DNA from: Bacteroidales bacterium
GTDB lineage: Bacteria; Bacteroidota; Bacteroidia; Bacteroidales; UBA932
NCBI GenBank assembly: GCA_017938925.1
Contig: JAGBAO010000008.1
Span: 62,001-126,000 of the forward strand
DNA length: 64,000 nucleotides
Direction of reading: 5' to 3'
The notes beneath the pieces are model-generated. The model had not been told where the DNA came from. It saw only the letters and a program-made list of their open reading frames with translations, and ran no database searches. Every line of letters starts with the position of its first letter. The stretch's first letter is position 1. This document shows positions 8,762 through 19,200 of the stretch, piece after piece. The translations under genes were made by a program, and so were the position numbers.

Positions 8762-10255
8762 TTATAGTGTCACGCCGGATTTGAAGATCGCGATTTCCTG
8801 ATATTCCGATTCCTCGTTGCGGGTCTTCTTTCCGCTCGCCACAGCAAGCACGAAGTCCACGAACGCCTTGTCCACCTCAGCGACAGGCTTCCCGTCGAGG
8901 ATCTCTCCGGCATTGAAGTCGATCCACAGGGGCTTGTTGGCTGCAAGCGTGCTGTTGGTGGATATCTTTGCTGTCGGCACGAATGTTCCGAACGGAGTTC
9001 CGCGGCCTGTGGTGAAGAGAACGATCTGACATCCGGCGGCGGCAAGGGCGGTCGATGCCACGAGGTCATTGCCCGGAGCGCTCAGAAGGTTCAGTCCCTT
9101 TGTCTTGAGGCGGTCGCCGTACAGGAGCACGTCACGGACTATGGAAGAGCCCGACTTCTGAGTGCAGCCAAGCGACTTTTCCTCAAGAGTCGATATTCCG
9201 CCGGCCTTGTTGCCAGGAGACGGATTCTCATAGACAGGCTGGTCGTTCTTCATGAAATAGGCCTTGAAGTCGTTGATCAGGTGCACCGTCCTGTCGAAGG
9301 TCTGCTCATCCTGACAGCGGGACATGAGAATGGTCTCGGCACCGAACATCTCAGGGACCTCCGTCAGCACGGTGGTGCCTCCATGAGCCACGATCCAATC
9401 AGAGAAACGGCCCAGGAGAGGGTTGGCCGTGATGCCGGAAAATCCGTCAGATCCTCCGCATTTCAAGCCGACCTTGAGTTCGCTGACAGGGATATCCTCA
9501 CGCCTGTCTGCTGCAGCTGCAGCAGCTATCTCACGGATGAGTCCGAGTCCATGTTCCACTTCGTCGCCCTTTATCTTCTGGGATTCCATGAACTTCACGC
9601 GTGTCTGGTCCACTTCACCCACAAGCTCACGGAAGGCCGAAAGCTGATTGTTCTCACATCCGAGAGCAACCACCAGCACTCCTGCCGCGTTAGGATGATG
9701 CACCATGTCAGCCAGGATTCTGCGGGTGTTCTCATGGTCTCCTCCCAGCTGCGAACATCCGTAATTGTGAGGAAAGGCGATGACCTTGTCTATGGAAGGA
9801 TAGTCTGCCAGCTCCTTTTCGAACCTCCTCTGAATGCTCTGAGCCACTCCGTTGACACAGCCTACTGTCGGGATGATCCAAAGTTCGTTCCTTATTCCGG
9901 CACGGCCGTCGGAGCGACGATATCCCTTGAAGAAAGCGTTGTCAGCCGCAGGTTCCACCTCGGTGAGATCCGGCTGATATGAGTATTCGAGAAGACCTTC
10001 AAGATTGGTCTTCAAGACGTTATGATCGATCAGCCCGCCCTGGGGAACTGCCCTCAGAAGATGTCCTATCGGGAATCCGTATTTTACGACATCCTCACCT
10101 TCTGCCATATCGCGGAGTGCCACTTTATGGCCGGCAGGAATGGTTTCGGCAGGTATTATCTGCACACCGTCAATATCGATACCTATTCCGGCATTCACTT
10201 CACGAACCGCCACTGCGACATTATCAGCAGGATGAATCTTAATGAACATTGACAT
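8762..10255 (-). CDS. uxaA: Altronate dehydratase
   Basis: About 497 residues from ATG 10255 (10249 is an equally good start, giving MFIKIHPADN). UxaA dehydrates D-altronate to 2-keto-3-deoxygluconate. An N-terminal SAF-like domain (about residues 1-90) precedes the large catalytic domain; NYGCSQLGGDHENTRRIL, VALGCENNQ, GLKCGGSDGFSGI and FTTGRGTPFG are typical of the UxaA/GarD family, with conserved Cys residues for the metal site. It is the third step after UxaC and UxaB. A bipalindromic element separates it from uxaB. Confidence 0.96.
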   Translation of the reverse strand: MSMFIKIHPADNVAVAVREVNAGIGIDIDGVQIIPAETIPAGHKVALRDMAEGEDVVKYGFPIGHLLRAVPQGGLIDHNVLKTNLEGLLEYSYQPDLTEVEPAADNAFFKGYRRSDGRAGIRNELWIIPTVGCVNGVAQSIQRRFEKELADYPSIDKVIAFPHNYGCSQLGGDHENTRRILADMVHHPNAAGVLVVALGCENNQLSAFRELVGEVDQTRVKFMESQKIKGDEVEHGLGLIREIAAAAAADRREDIPVSELKVGLKCGGSDGFSGITANPLLGRFSDWIVAHGGTTVLTEVPEMFGAETILMSRCQDEQTFDRTVHLINDFKAYFMKNDQPVYENPSPGNKAGGISTLEEKSLGCTQKSGSSIVRDVLLYGDRLKTKGLNLLSAPGNDLVASTALAAAGCQIVLFTTGRGTPFGTFVPTAKISTNSTLAANKPLWIDFNAGEILDGKPVAEVDKAFVDFVLAVASGKKTRNEESEYQEIAIFKSGVTL

Positions 10256-10275
10256 AGTATATTGAATCTTTGGCA

Positions 10276-10388
10276 ACCGTCAGGCAATAAAGTGACTGAA
10301 ACTCTGCCTGACGGTAGATAAAAACGACAAATACGATAATAATGCGGCACCGTCAGGCAGAAAAAGAGCCGAAACTCCGCCTGACGGT
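10276..10388. repeat. Bipalindromic intergenic element, copy 2 (TCAGGCAG class)
   Basis: Two 40-bp palindromes (10276-10315, 10349-10388) with a 33-bp spacer. Each starts ACCGTCAGGCA and ends CGCCTGACGGT or TGCCTGACGGT. It fills the space between the uxaB stop and the uxaA start inside the operon. Confidence 0.9.
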
Positions 10389-10395
10389 GTCTAAA

Positions 10396-11832
10396 CTACA
10401 ATATAGAGGCTACAGCTGCACGCATACCCTCGGCCTGAATGAGAGCGAGGTCAGCCGCGAGCATGTCAGTAAGTCCCGGAACCGCATTCAGATCCTCTCC
10501 CCAGATGAATTCTGCTGCAAGAACTCCTTCCGCAACCTTGCGCACGTCACCGCTCGCCCAGAGAGTCTTGAGAAGCTCGATGATGGCAGCGTCATCGTTC
10601 GGCACAATTTCCACATCACCACGGAAACCGCCCTTGTAATAGGTGATTATGCCGGCAAGTCCGAGGACAAGCCCCTGAGGGAGCTCTCCCTTACGCTCAA
10701 GATAGGTCTTCAGACCAGGAAGGTCACGGGTCTTGTATTTAGGGAATGAATTCAGCATGATGCTGGTCACGAAATGCTTCACATACGGATTGACGAAGCG
10801 CTCCACCACAGAATCGGCAAAGGCCTTCAATTCCGGCTTAGGAAGATTCAGTGTCTCCATCAGCTCGTCATACATAACCTTCTTCACGAACGCTCCGACC
10901 TCCGGGTCTTCAACGCACTCCTTCACGGTGTCAAGTCCGGACAGATATCCCACCGGAGAAAGCACGGTGTGCGGACCGTTCAGCAGAGTCACCTTCCTTT
11001 CGTGGTATGGAGCCTCGCTCGGAACGAAAAGCACATTCAGTCCGGCCTTGTCAGCAGGGAATTCCGCAGCAACGGACTCCGGAGCCTCGATCACCCACAG
11101 GTGGAAGATCTCTCCCTTTACCACCAGGTTGTCCTTATATCCGATACGTTCATGGATCTGGTCTATGGTATCCTTCGGATAGCCCGGAACGATACGGTCC
11201 ACGAGGGTGCAATACACTCCACATGCCTGTTCGAACCACGCCTTGAACTCCTCGCCAAGCTGCCAGAGCTCTATATACTGATGGATGCACTTCTTGAGTT
11301 CCTTTCCGTTCAGGAAGATCAGCTCGCATGGAAGGATGATGAATCCCTTGCTCATGTCGCCTCCGAAATGCTGGAACCTGCGGTACAGCAGCTGGGTCAG
11401 CTTGCCCGGATATGAAGACGCAGGCTTGTCATCCAGCTTGCATGAAGGATCGAACGCGATACCCGCCTCTGTGGTGTTTGAAATAACGAAACGGATGTTC
11501 GGATCCTCTGCAAGGGCCATGAATTCCGCATTCTGAGTGTATGGATTAAGTCCTCCGTTGATCACATCGATCATCTGGATCGAATCCACAGCCTCTCCCT
11601 TGTCGATACCCTGAAGGTTCACATGATAAAGACCGTCCTGGGAATTGAGCATTTCCACCATTCCCCTCTCTATCGGCTGGACTACTACGACTCCGGCATT
11701 GAAGTCTGTCTTCTGATTGGTGTTCCATATGATCCAATCCACGAATGCCCTGAGGAAGTTACCCTCACCGAACTGGATTATCCTTGTAGGATACTGATTG
11801 GCCTTGGCCGTCTGTCTGTTTAATGGTTCCAT
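10396..11832 (-). CDS. uxaB: Tagaturonate reductase (altronate oxidoreductase)
   Basis: 478 residues from ATG 11832; the longer frame to 11886 would start inside the promoter. UxaB reduces D-tagaturonate to D-altronate with NADH. The N-terminal IIQFGEGNFLRAFVDWII (about residues 18-35) is the Rossmann-type nucleotide loop of the mannitol dehydrogenase family, and KVTLLNGPHT plus FVNPYVKHFVTSIMLNSFPK match the family's catalytic Lys-Asn-His region. It is the first gene of the hexuronate operon, with a -7 box 30 bp upstream. A uxuB-like fructuronate reductase is not in the window. Confidence 0.96.
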   Translation of the reverse strand: MEPLNRQTAKANQYPTRIIQFGEGNFLRAFVDWIIWNTNQKTDFNAGVVVVQPIERGMVEMLNSQDGLYHVNLQGIDKGEAVDSIQMIDVINGGLNPYTQNAEFMALAEDPNIRFVISNTTEAGIAFDPSCKLDDKPASSYPGKLTQLLYRRFQHFGGDMSKGFIILPCELIFLNGKELKKCIHQYIELWQLGEEFKAWFEQACGVYCTLVDRIVPGYPKDTIDQIHERIGYKDNLVVKGEIFHLWVIEAPESVAAEFPADKAGLNVLFVPSEAPYHERKVTLLNGPHTVLSPVGYLSGLDTVKECVEDPEVGAFVKKVMYDELMETLNLPKPELKAFADSVVERFVNPYVKHFVTSIMLNSFPKYKTRDLPGLKTYLERKGELPQGLVLGLAGIITYYKGGFRGDVEIVPNDDAAIIELLKTLWASGDVRKVAEGVLAAEFIWGEDLNAVPGLTDMLAADLALIQAEGMRAAVASIL

Positions 11833-11861
11833 AGCAAGTGTTAATATATTATCTGATATGG

Positions 11862-11869
11862 CAAAGTTA
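11862..11869 (-). promoter_or_regulatory. -7 box of the hexuronate operon
   Basis: Minus-strand TAACTTTG followed by C, giving a short leader of about 26 nt before uxaB. The -33 element is not recognisable, which fits a promoter that needs an activator such as the divergent XylR-like protein. Confidence 0.6.
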
Positions 11870-11965
11870 CGGGACGGCGGTATCAATGATTATATATAGA
11901 GCGAAGAAAAATATTACAAAACGAAATTTAGGCAACCAAACGGCCTTTTTCCCTGACATTTTGCC

Positions 11966-11973
11966 TATATTTG
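11966..11973 (+). promoter_or_regulatory. -7 box of the XylR-like regulator gene
   Basis: TATATTTG followed by CGG, 42 bp before the regulator ATG. No clear TTTG at -33. Confidence 0.55.
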
Positions 11974-12015
11974 CGGCAGACTTGACAGCCCAAGACCTCA
12001 CATAACGAAATTTCA

Positions 12016-13155
12016 ATGATAAAGATACTTTTGCTCACGGATTACTCGCAGGAGTCAGAAAGACGTTTTCTGAACGGATTTGTTAAATACACCGACACCC
12101 AGGGCGGATGTATCTTTTACCCGATGTCCCACCTCATTTCCGAGACCAGGGATAATTCGAAGGAAATCATCCGGCTGGCGAAGAAATTCAAGGTCGATGC
12201 AATCCTCGGCCTGTGGCATAACATCGACACGGAAGAGGCGAAGAAACTCGGGATTCCGATCTTTCTGAGGACCTACAGAAAGGAGTACCCGGATTTTCCG
12301 ATGCTCACAGGCTATTACAAGGATTTCGGCGCATATGCGGCTGACTATTTCATCAACCAGAACTTTCACAACTATGCCTTCATCGGGCGCAAGGACATCA
12401 TATGGTCCATGTTCAGACGAGAGGGCTACTGCGGACAGGTCGCTTCTGTGAGAAAGAAGGAGGCCTTCGTCTATGAGGTGGAAGATTTCCAGTCGGAGAC
12501 CGAGGCCATCAGCACATGGCTTCACTCCCTGCCCAAACCAACAGCTCTTCTGGCCTGCAACGACTTCATGGCAAGACAGGTCACGGAAATCTGTCTGCTG
12601 GAAAACATAAGGATTCCGGAAGATATATCCCTGCTGGGAGTTGACAACGACGAATTCATGTGCAACATATCCTCGCCCACCCTGTCATCCATCAGGCTTA
12701 ACTTCGAAAAACATGGATATGATCTGGCGAAGATCCTGTTCAAGATGATCAGGGAAAAACAGATATGGCCAGCCAGAATAGCCGTCGAGGCAATAGGGGT
12801 CGTGGAAAGGATGTCCACCAGACACAAAATCATATCGGACCCCTATATAAGGGAAATCGTGGAATTCATAAAGCACAACTACACCCAGGACATCGACATT
12901 CGGAAACTCGTGTCGTTCATTCCTCTCTCGCGCAGAGCCATCGAGCTCAAGTTCAAGAAGGAAATGCATCCATACACCATCACATCCTACCTGACCAAGC
13001 TCCGGCTGGAGCATTTCTGTCACCTGCTGGAGCACACATCAATACCGATCAAGGAAGCAGCGGAGCAGTCCGGCTTCATCGAAAGCAGCAACTTCTCCAC
13101 GATATTCAGGAAACACATGGGGTGCACCCCTTCGGCGTACAGGAAAGGGCGGTGA
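12016..13155 (+). CDS. XylR-like transcriptional regulator (LacI-type sensor plus AraC DNA-binding domain)
   Basis: 379 residues. Residues 1-270 resemble a periplasmic-binding-protein fold as in LacI/XylR effector domains (KILLLTDYSQESERRFLNG at the start; PEDISLLGVDNDEFMCNISSP near residue 200 is typical). Residues 280-379 form an AraC-type double helix-turn-helix: LSRRAIELKFKKEM and IKEAAEQSGFIESSNFSTIF. This fusion is the XylR design. It is divergent from uxaB, so it probably senses a hexuronate or pathway intermediate and controls that operon; the ligand is inferred from context only. It converges on pfkA with a 32-bp gap. Confidence 0.9.
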   Translation: MIKILLLTDYSQESERRFLNGFVKYTDTQGGCIFYPMSHLISETRDNSKEIIRLAKKFKVDAILGLWHNIDTEEAKKLGIPIFLRTYRKEYPDFPMLTGYYKDFGAYAADYFINQNFHNYAFIGRKDIIWSMFRREGYCGQVASVRKKEAFVYEVEDFQSETEAISTWLHSLPKPTALLACNDFMARQVTEICLLENIRIPEDISLLGVDNDEFMCNISSPTLSSIRLNFEKHGYDLAKILFKMIREKQIWPARIAVEAIGVVERMSTRHKIISDPYIREIVEFIKHNYTQDIDIRKLVSFIPLSRRAIELKFKKEMHPYTITSYLTKLRLEHFCHLLEHTSIPIKEAAEQSGFIESSNFSTIFRKHMGCTPSAYRKGR

Positions 13156-13187
13156 CGAAAGGTTCTACTATGGGCTGATTCTGACTA

Positions 13188-14174
13188 TCAGATCGACAGC
13201 ACGTTGAGCACGTTGATGAGCTCGCGGTCGATCGGCTTGTCGATGCGGATTGCCTTGTTGAACGGAACGTACACGATCTGGTCGTTCTTGACTCCCACCA
13301 TAATGTTGCGCTGGCCGTCCTTGAGAGCCTCGATTGCCGCCACGCCAAGGCGGCTTGCAAGGATCCTGTCGTTGGCAGTCGGGATTCCTCCGCGCTGGAG
13401 GTGACCGAGGATGGTCACGCGGGCCTCGAACTCAGGATACTCGTGAACGAGACGGTCCGCATAGTACTGCGCTCCTCCGGTGCCGTCCTTCTTGCTCTCG
13501 GACACCAGGACGATGGAGCTGTTCTTGCTCTTGCGCACTCCTCTGCCGATGAATGTGGCAAGCTGGTCCACGTCAGTCCTGTCCTCAGGGATAATCGCAG
13601 CCTCAGCACCGGTCGCGATTGCCGCATTCTGAGCAAGGAAGCCGGCGTCGCGTCCCATCACCTCGACAAAGAAGATGCGGTTATGGGAGTTCGCCGTGTC
13701 ACGGATCTTGTCCACGCACTCCATGATGGTGTTCAGCGCCGTGTCATATCCGATGGTGGTATCAGTGCCGTAAAGGTCGTTGTCGATGGTTCCCGGAAGT
13801 CCCACGCAAGGGATGTCATATTCCGCTGCAATGACCTGGGCACCGGCAAGAGAGCCGTTTCCTCCGATCACGATGAGGGCATCGATCCCGTGCGCCTTCA
13901 GATTCTCATATGCCTTGGCACGGCCCTCCTCATTCATAAAGCCCTTGCTTCGCGCCGTCCTGAGAATGGTGCCTCCGCGGTTGATGGTTCCGCTGACACT
14001 CTCTGACGTGAAGTCCTTGATCTCGTTGTTGATGAGGCCTTCCCAGCCCCTGTATATTCCCTTGACCTTCCAGCCGTTGAATATTGCAGCCCTTGTCACG
14101 GCCCTTATCGCCGCATTCATTCCCGGAGCATCACCTCCTGAGGTGAGGACTCCCACTGTCTGTATCCTTGTCAT
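13188..14174 (-). CDS. pfkA: 6-phosphofructokinase
   Basis: 328 residues. PfkA phosphorylates fructose 6-phosphate to the 1,6-bisphosphate. The glycine-rich [19 protein letters not shown] (residues 8-26) binds [12 protein letters not shown] (about 104-112) is the nucleotide/metal loop, and [12 protein letters not shown] (about 126-137) holds the catalytic Asp. MGRDAGFLA binds substrate. The metal-loop Asp of E. coli (GGDGS) is Asn here; from memory this is shared by Bacteroides PfkA, so it is not evidence of inactivity. It is monocistronic with a -7 box TACTTTTG at 14210-14203. Confidence 0.96.
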   Translation of the reverse strand: MTRIQTVGVLTSGGDAPGMNAAIRAVTRAAIFNGWKVKGIYRGWEGLINNEIKDFTSESVSGTINRGGTILRTARSKGFMNEEGRAKAYENLKAHGIDALIVIGGNGSLAGAQVIAAEYDIPCVGLPGTIDNDLYGTDTTIGYDTALNTIMECVDKIRDTANSHNRIFFVEVMGRDAGFLAQNAAIATGAEAAIIPEDRTDVDQLATFIGRGVRKSKNSSIVLVSESKKDGTGGAQYYADRLVHEYPEFEARVTILGHLQRGGIPTANDRILASRLGVAAIEALKDGQRNIMVGVKNDQIVYVPFNKAIRIDKPIDRELINVLNVLSI

Positions 14175-14202
14175 ATGTTGTAAATTTTATTTCAAACCCA
14201 CA

Positions 14203-14210
14203 CAAAAGTA
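14203..14210 (-). promoter_or_regulatory. -7 box of pfkA
   Basis: Minus-strand TACTTTTG 28 bp before the ATG; a TTCG at about the -33 position is a weak partner. Confidence 0.5.
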
Positions 14211-14278
14211 CAAAAAAGAATCCGGTCCCGAAAGAATATCATGTGTTTCCCATACTTCATCTGACTTTTCCATCGCCA

Positions 14279-14408
14279 TCCGGGAATTCAGCTTTATTTC
14301 CGGACAGCGCACATCAAATTCTCCACTCCATCCGGAATTAAGAGCATTTTCCCGGACAGAACATCCCCAAATGCGTCCTTCATCCGTGGATACACTCCTT
14401 TTCCCGGA
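14279..14408. repeat. Three-unit palindromic array, 52-bp period
   Basis: Three 26-bp units at 14279-14304, 14331-14356 and 14383-14408. Each begins TCCG(G/T)G or TCCGGA and ends TTTCCGGA or TTCCCGGA, with unrelated middles and 26-bp spacers beginning CAG. Same design as the 2421-2548 array but more diverged. It occupies the gap between pfkA and the lipoprotein gene. Confidence 0.7.
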
Positions 14409-14449
14409 CAAGACAGTCAAAACCGGAGTCAGATTCCACGAAGGTGTAT

Positions 14450-14491
14450 AAAAAAATCCGGCGACCATGGTCGGAACCCTGGTCGCCGGAA
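14450..14491 (-). terminator. Rho-independent terminator of the TonB-receptor operon
   Basis: On the minus strand TCCGGCGACCA pairs with TGGTCGCCGGA (11 bp, perfect) and is followed by seven T. It lies 22 bp after the lipoprotein gene stop. Confidence 0.93.
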
Positions 14492-14513
14492 AATCGTCAT
14501 ATGTCAGTCACGT

Positions 14514-16223
14514 TTATTCAGCGTACTTCACACTTGTGATGATCATATTGAGCTGCTTATTCTTGGAAGCGTAACCATATGTATATCCCTCAATTGTCAC
14601 CTTTTTACCCTTCGCATTCTTGATGATAAAATCAGAACTTGCATATGGACTTATTTTATATGTCTCACCAACATTCAAGGTGTTATACTTATCATCATTT
14701 ACTGTACCTGTATATGTCACATACTTCGCCAGCTGGTCGCCAGATGCTGCTGCAAACTCAGATATGAATTCCTCCGATACAACTATAGGTGTCGCAGGAT
14801 ATTCATACTCATTATCAGATGACAACACCTCTACTACTGGAGAAGCAAGCTGATATGACTTATTGTATGCCCCCTTCTTACCATAAAGAATGACCTCATC
14901 TCCTAAATCAGCCTCAGCCTTATATCCAAGAATAAAGTCACCGGCTGCATCTGTAACAATAATACCATCGCTGCATGAAGCCGTAACAATACCCTTTACA
15001 GCCACCCATGCATTCTTAGCTGCAGCTGCTACATCTTTTACAGAGACAGGCTCTGGAACAACTCCATACTGAGTCACAGTGTAATCCAGGAAAGCAGACT
15101 TTGTAACCTTTTCCTTTTCACCATCCTCATTCTCTTCCTCCACTTCTTTAGTTGCAGAGAATGTGAGCTTGCCGGTTCTAGGAGCAGCAAGTTCATCATA
15201 AGCCGCATAACCAACAGTCACAATAGTCTTTCCATCAAGAGGATGAGAGGTCTTGACTGTAAGCCACTCTGTTTCCGTAGAAACTTCCCACTTTGCACCA
15301 TCCATGAGCGTCAGCGGAATTTCAAACGAACCAGCATCCTTCGTCAACTCCTTCGCATTCTCATCAAGCTTGATAAAAGCTTTGTTAACCTTAAGGATTG
15401 TAGCGTTTACAATCTGAGGCTTTCCATTATAGCTTCCTCTTGGTCCAGAAATATAAACTTCGTCACCCTCGGCAAGACCAAGACTTTCGAAATTCTTCTC
15501 CTGTCCATTTGCATCAAGAGTTCCATAGATATACAAGCCATCAGCATCAGAGTCATCCAAGAGAGTCCAGTTGCCGTAAAGAGTATTTTCAATCTTTGTA
15601 ACAGATCCCTTTACATACACAGTTGGGCCGTCCGCGAGTTCCTTCGCCTCCTTACATGTGATATAATTTATCTCCTGTTTGCCCGCAGTCTGCTTCAAAG
15701 TGACATATTTACGTTCAGAGGAAACAAGAAGGGAATTAACGACAGTTTCTGCCGCCTTTACCTTTGGTTCAAACTCCTTATCAACCTTTTTAGACTCTGC
15801 CTTTGTAAGGCAAACATCCAGAGCAGCCTCATATTCAGCTTCAAGATCTGTCAGCGCCTTATACGCTGCATCCAACTCGGTTCTGTCGCCTATCACGATA
15901 CAAAGTTCTGCCTGACGGGTAGAAAGAGTCGAATCTGTCTTGATAGTAATGGTATGAGTACCGGCTGCACCCGACTCTGGAGAAATCTGAAGATCCCAGA
16001 TAAGTTCGCCATCCTCGTCATGTGTAGGAAGTAGTGGCTTATAGATAGACCAATTCTCTGTCGCTGTCAGTGTGAATGTCGCATCAACACCAGCCTCCAG
16101 ACTGATGAAGTTCTGCGACACGGTCAGCGAATCGTATGAAGGAGCAATTGACTCCTCTGCACAAGCTGTAGCAAGAACAACAGCAGAAAGTGCTATGATA
16201 ATATTTCTGATTTTCATATTCAA
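14514..16223 (-). CDS. Surface lipoprotein with BACON-like and OB-fold-like (DUF5689-type) regions
   Basis: 569 residues. Lipobox ATAC with Cys21 after a hydrophobic signal. Residues 30-110 resemble a BACON-type beta domain (SLEAGVDATFTLTATENWSI). Residues 110-165 are Glu/Lys-rich and probably helical. Residues 185-280 (VYVKGSVTKIENTLYGNWTL, then DEVYISGPRGSYNGKPQI) and 390-450 repeat an OB-fold-like pattern; a third copy may be at the C-terminus. A second BACON-like stretch (WEVSTETEWLTVK) lies near 310. It starts 10 bp after the TonB-dependent receptor, so it is probably the receptor's surface partner. Ligand unknown. Confidence 0.75.
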   Translation of the reverse strand: MNMKIRNIIIALSAVVLATACAEESIAPSYDSLTVSQNFISLEAGVDATFTLTATENWSIYKPLLPTHDEDGELIWDLQISPESGAAGTHTITIKTDSTLSTRQAELCIVIGDRTELDAAYKALTDLEAEYEAALDVCLTKAESKKVDKEFEPKVKAAETVVNSLLVSSERKYVTLKQTAGKQEINYITCKEAKELADGPTVYVKGSVTKIENTLYGNWTLLDDSDADGLYIYGTLDANGQEKNFESLGLAEGDEVYISGPRGSYNGKPQIVNATILKVNKAFIKLDENAKELTKDAGSFEIPLTLMDGAKWEVSTETEWLTVKTSHPLDGKTIVTVGYAAYDELAAPRTGKLTFSATKEVEEENEDGEKEKVTKSAFLDYTVTQYGVVPEPVSVKDVAAAAKNAWVAVKGIVTASCSDGIIVTDAAGDFILGYKAEADLGDEVILYGKKGAYNKSYQLASPVVEVLSSDNEYEYPATPIVVSEEFISEFAAASGDQLAKYVTYTGTVNDDKYNTLNVGETYKISPYASSDFIIKNAKGKKVTIEGYTYGYASKNKQLNMIITSVKYAE

Positions 16224-16233
16224 TTGGAATCAA

Positions 16234-19200
16234 TTAGTTAAACATATACTTGATACCGACCTGAAGCGACCAGCACTGGTAGATGTCGTGGTTGTACTGC
16301 CATGTCTGTACGCCAGGCTTAACGTTAGCATTCGTACTGAACACTGGGTATCCCTCTGCATCAACATGATCCAGAGCAAGGATTCGTCCAGACTTAAGAG
16401 CCGGATTCATATACTTGCTCACACCCCATGATGAGTTGAACAGGTTACCAATATTCTTGAAATCAACGTTGAGCTGGAGAGTGTTTGTAGACTTACCTAT
16501 CTTGACCTTAAAGTCGTGAGAATAGCGGAAGTCGAATCTGTGCACCCACGGAGAATATACGCTGTATGCCTCTGCATATTCACCTTTGTGCTTAGCAAGA
16601 TATGGGTCGTTGTTTGCATATGCCCAGTAGCGGTTTGCATCGTCCTCTGATGCGAATCTGATGTCATTCTCATCCTTAGGGATATAGATTACATCATAGT
16701 TGTAGTTGTCACCATTGAAGTCATTGTCGTACATGTAAGTGTACTTATATCCTCCGCGCCATGTCTCATAGAAGAGAGAGAAATTGTTGTTGCTCTTGTC
16801 TCTATATGAAACCGATGCAAAGATACGGTCTGGAGTTGCATAATCCGAGTTATGGAGAGGTGCAAAATTAGGACCGTTCACAGTCGGAGTATAAGTGAAT
16901 GCAGACTCTGCGTTTGAACCTGGCATACCAGTGAGTTCCTTTGACACGGTATGAGTGTATGAAGCCACAATATTGAGGTTCTCGATAGGCTCCATGTTCA
17001 TCATCACGTTAGCTGTATATCCATAACCCTTACTTGTATTTGTAAGGACATAAGCATCAACAGAGTTGTACTTGTAGTTTGCAGGATAAATGTAGCGGTT
17101 GTCTGAACCCTGATACTGAGCCCATCCAGTGTAGTCTGAGATGTTCCAGTTTGACATGTTCACACCATTGACTGTCTTGTTGAAGATAAACTCACCAGAG
17201 AGTGTCAGTGGGAATGAAACAGGGAGCTGATAGTCGAGAGCGATAGATGTCTTCCATACCTGAGGCATTTTGAACTTAGGATCAACTGCCTGAATCTGAG
17301 ATGGAAGAACGCCATCCTCTGGAGAAATCGATGTAGGGAACTTCTTAGGGTCAAGTTTGTTCAGCTTTGCAACGAGTTCATCAACATCTGTAATCATCTT
17401 GCCCGAGAAATGCTGGAGAAGATCGTTTGGAGTAGCCACACCATCCTTGTAAGAAGTTGAGATTGCAGCCACATTCTGCACCATACCTGAGTTTGTAGGC
17501 ATATTGGTGAAGAATACGAGCGGAAGACGTCCAGAGAAAAGACCAGTACCTCCGCGCACCTTGAAAGACTTGTCACCCAAAACGTCCCAAGAGAAACCTA
17601 CACGTGGAGAAACCTGAACCTTAGTAGTTGGCCATGCACCAGTATCGATATGCTTTCCTGCATAGTCAAGCTCATAGATTGCATTATTACGCATGAGATC
17701 CTGGTTATCGAATACGATTGTATCGAAACGGAGACCATATGTGAGCTTGAAACGGTCTGTTACAGACCACTCATCCTGACCATAAAGTCCGATCTGATGG
17801 AAACGAACTCTCGCCGCAGGGTTAAGTTCGCCGTCATATCCGTAAGTGATAGCCACGGTCTCTGGAGCAGCACCAGTAAGGAAGTCTGCCAGGCTGTTGT
17901 AGCGGTAATATCCTGTACCATTTCTCATGTAAGAATTGTCAGCCATCTGATACTCATAGCTAAGACCGCCCATGATCTTATGGTTACCAAGGTAGTATGT
18001 TACGTCGTCCTTGATTGTAAGCACCTGGTTGTGAACGCCATTATTCCAAGTGAAGAGCTCATATCCAGCTGAGATATAAGGCATGATCTTGCCCGAACCA
18101 TCAAGAATGTCGATGAATGGGAACTTGCTTGAATTTGTTCCGCGTATATCATCCAACTGAGAGTATGTAGCGAGGAACTGGTTTGAAAGATTGTTTGAGA
18201 AACGGCTGTTCAGATCGACTGTCACAGAGTTAACCTTGTTATCCTGAGAATAGATCGAATTTGAGAAAGCCATCGCATACTGAGAAAGACGTCCCTCAGT
18301 AGTACGCTGAGTACAGTTAGATGACGATGCGTTGGTAGGTCTCCATCCACGATTTAGAGTGTAGTTATAACGTACAGCAAGATGATGCTTGTCAGTTATG
18401 TTCCAATCCACACGTGCAAGGAACTTGGTGTTTGTAGTTTCCGCAGGATAGTCAGTATACGAACCTGCGTCATATCCGTAGTTATCCTTGAGGTGTGTAT
18501 ACACCTTATCCATATCCTCTTTAGTGGTACGAGAGATGTGAAGATCAGGATTCTGCTTTCCGTCAACAGATGGCCTCCAAAGGTTAACCTCAGTAGGTGC
18601 TGTAGAATACTCGAAGTTAGCGAAGAAGAAGAGCTTATTCTTGATGATAGGACCTCCGAGGGTTGCACCGTAAGTTGTGTAACGATCGATGTTTCGAGCA
18701 CCAAGTTCCTCGCCATCCACCGCATTACCACGCATGTTCTCATTACGATGGTACACATAAGCAGATCCCTTGAACTCGTTTGTACCGGACTTGGTCACAG
18801 CATTGATACCTCCACCGATGAAGTTAGTCTGACGCACATCATAAGGTGAAATTACCACCTGAACCTCATCAATAGCATCAATTGAAATCGGGCTACCACC
18901 TCCAGGAAGACCCTCGTTCAGACCAAAGTTATTGTTGAAGTTTGCACCGTCAACAGTGAAGTTTGTTGAGCGACCGTCCATACCGGCAAAATTAGTGCTG
19001 TTACCACCATATGGAGAAAGCTTTGCAATGTCGGTAATGCTTCTGCTTACAGTAGGCAGCGACTCCATTTGAGTCGATGAAATATTGGTTGCAGCACCGG
19101 TCTTCTCCGCCGCAAACTTTGAAGCTGCCTGAGCCACCACAACGGCCTCACTCAGCATTTCCTTATCCTCATTGAGGTAGTTGTTAAGAGCATAAGGCTC

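Noticed and set aside
13188..14174. Asn in place of the metal-loop Asp of PfkA
   Set aside because: From memory, other Bacteroides PfkA proteins also have GGNGS, so it is a lineage feature rather than an inactivation.
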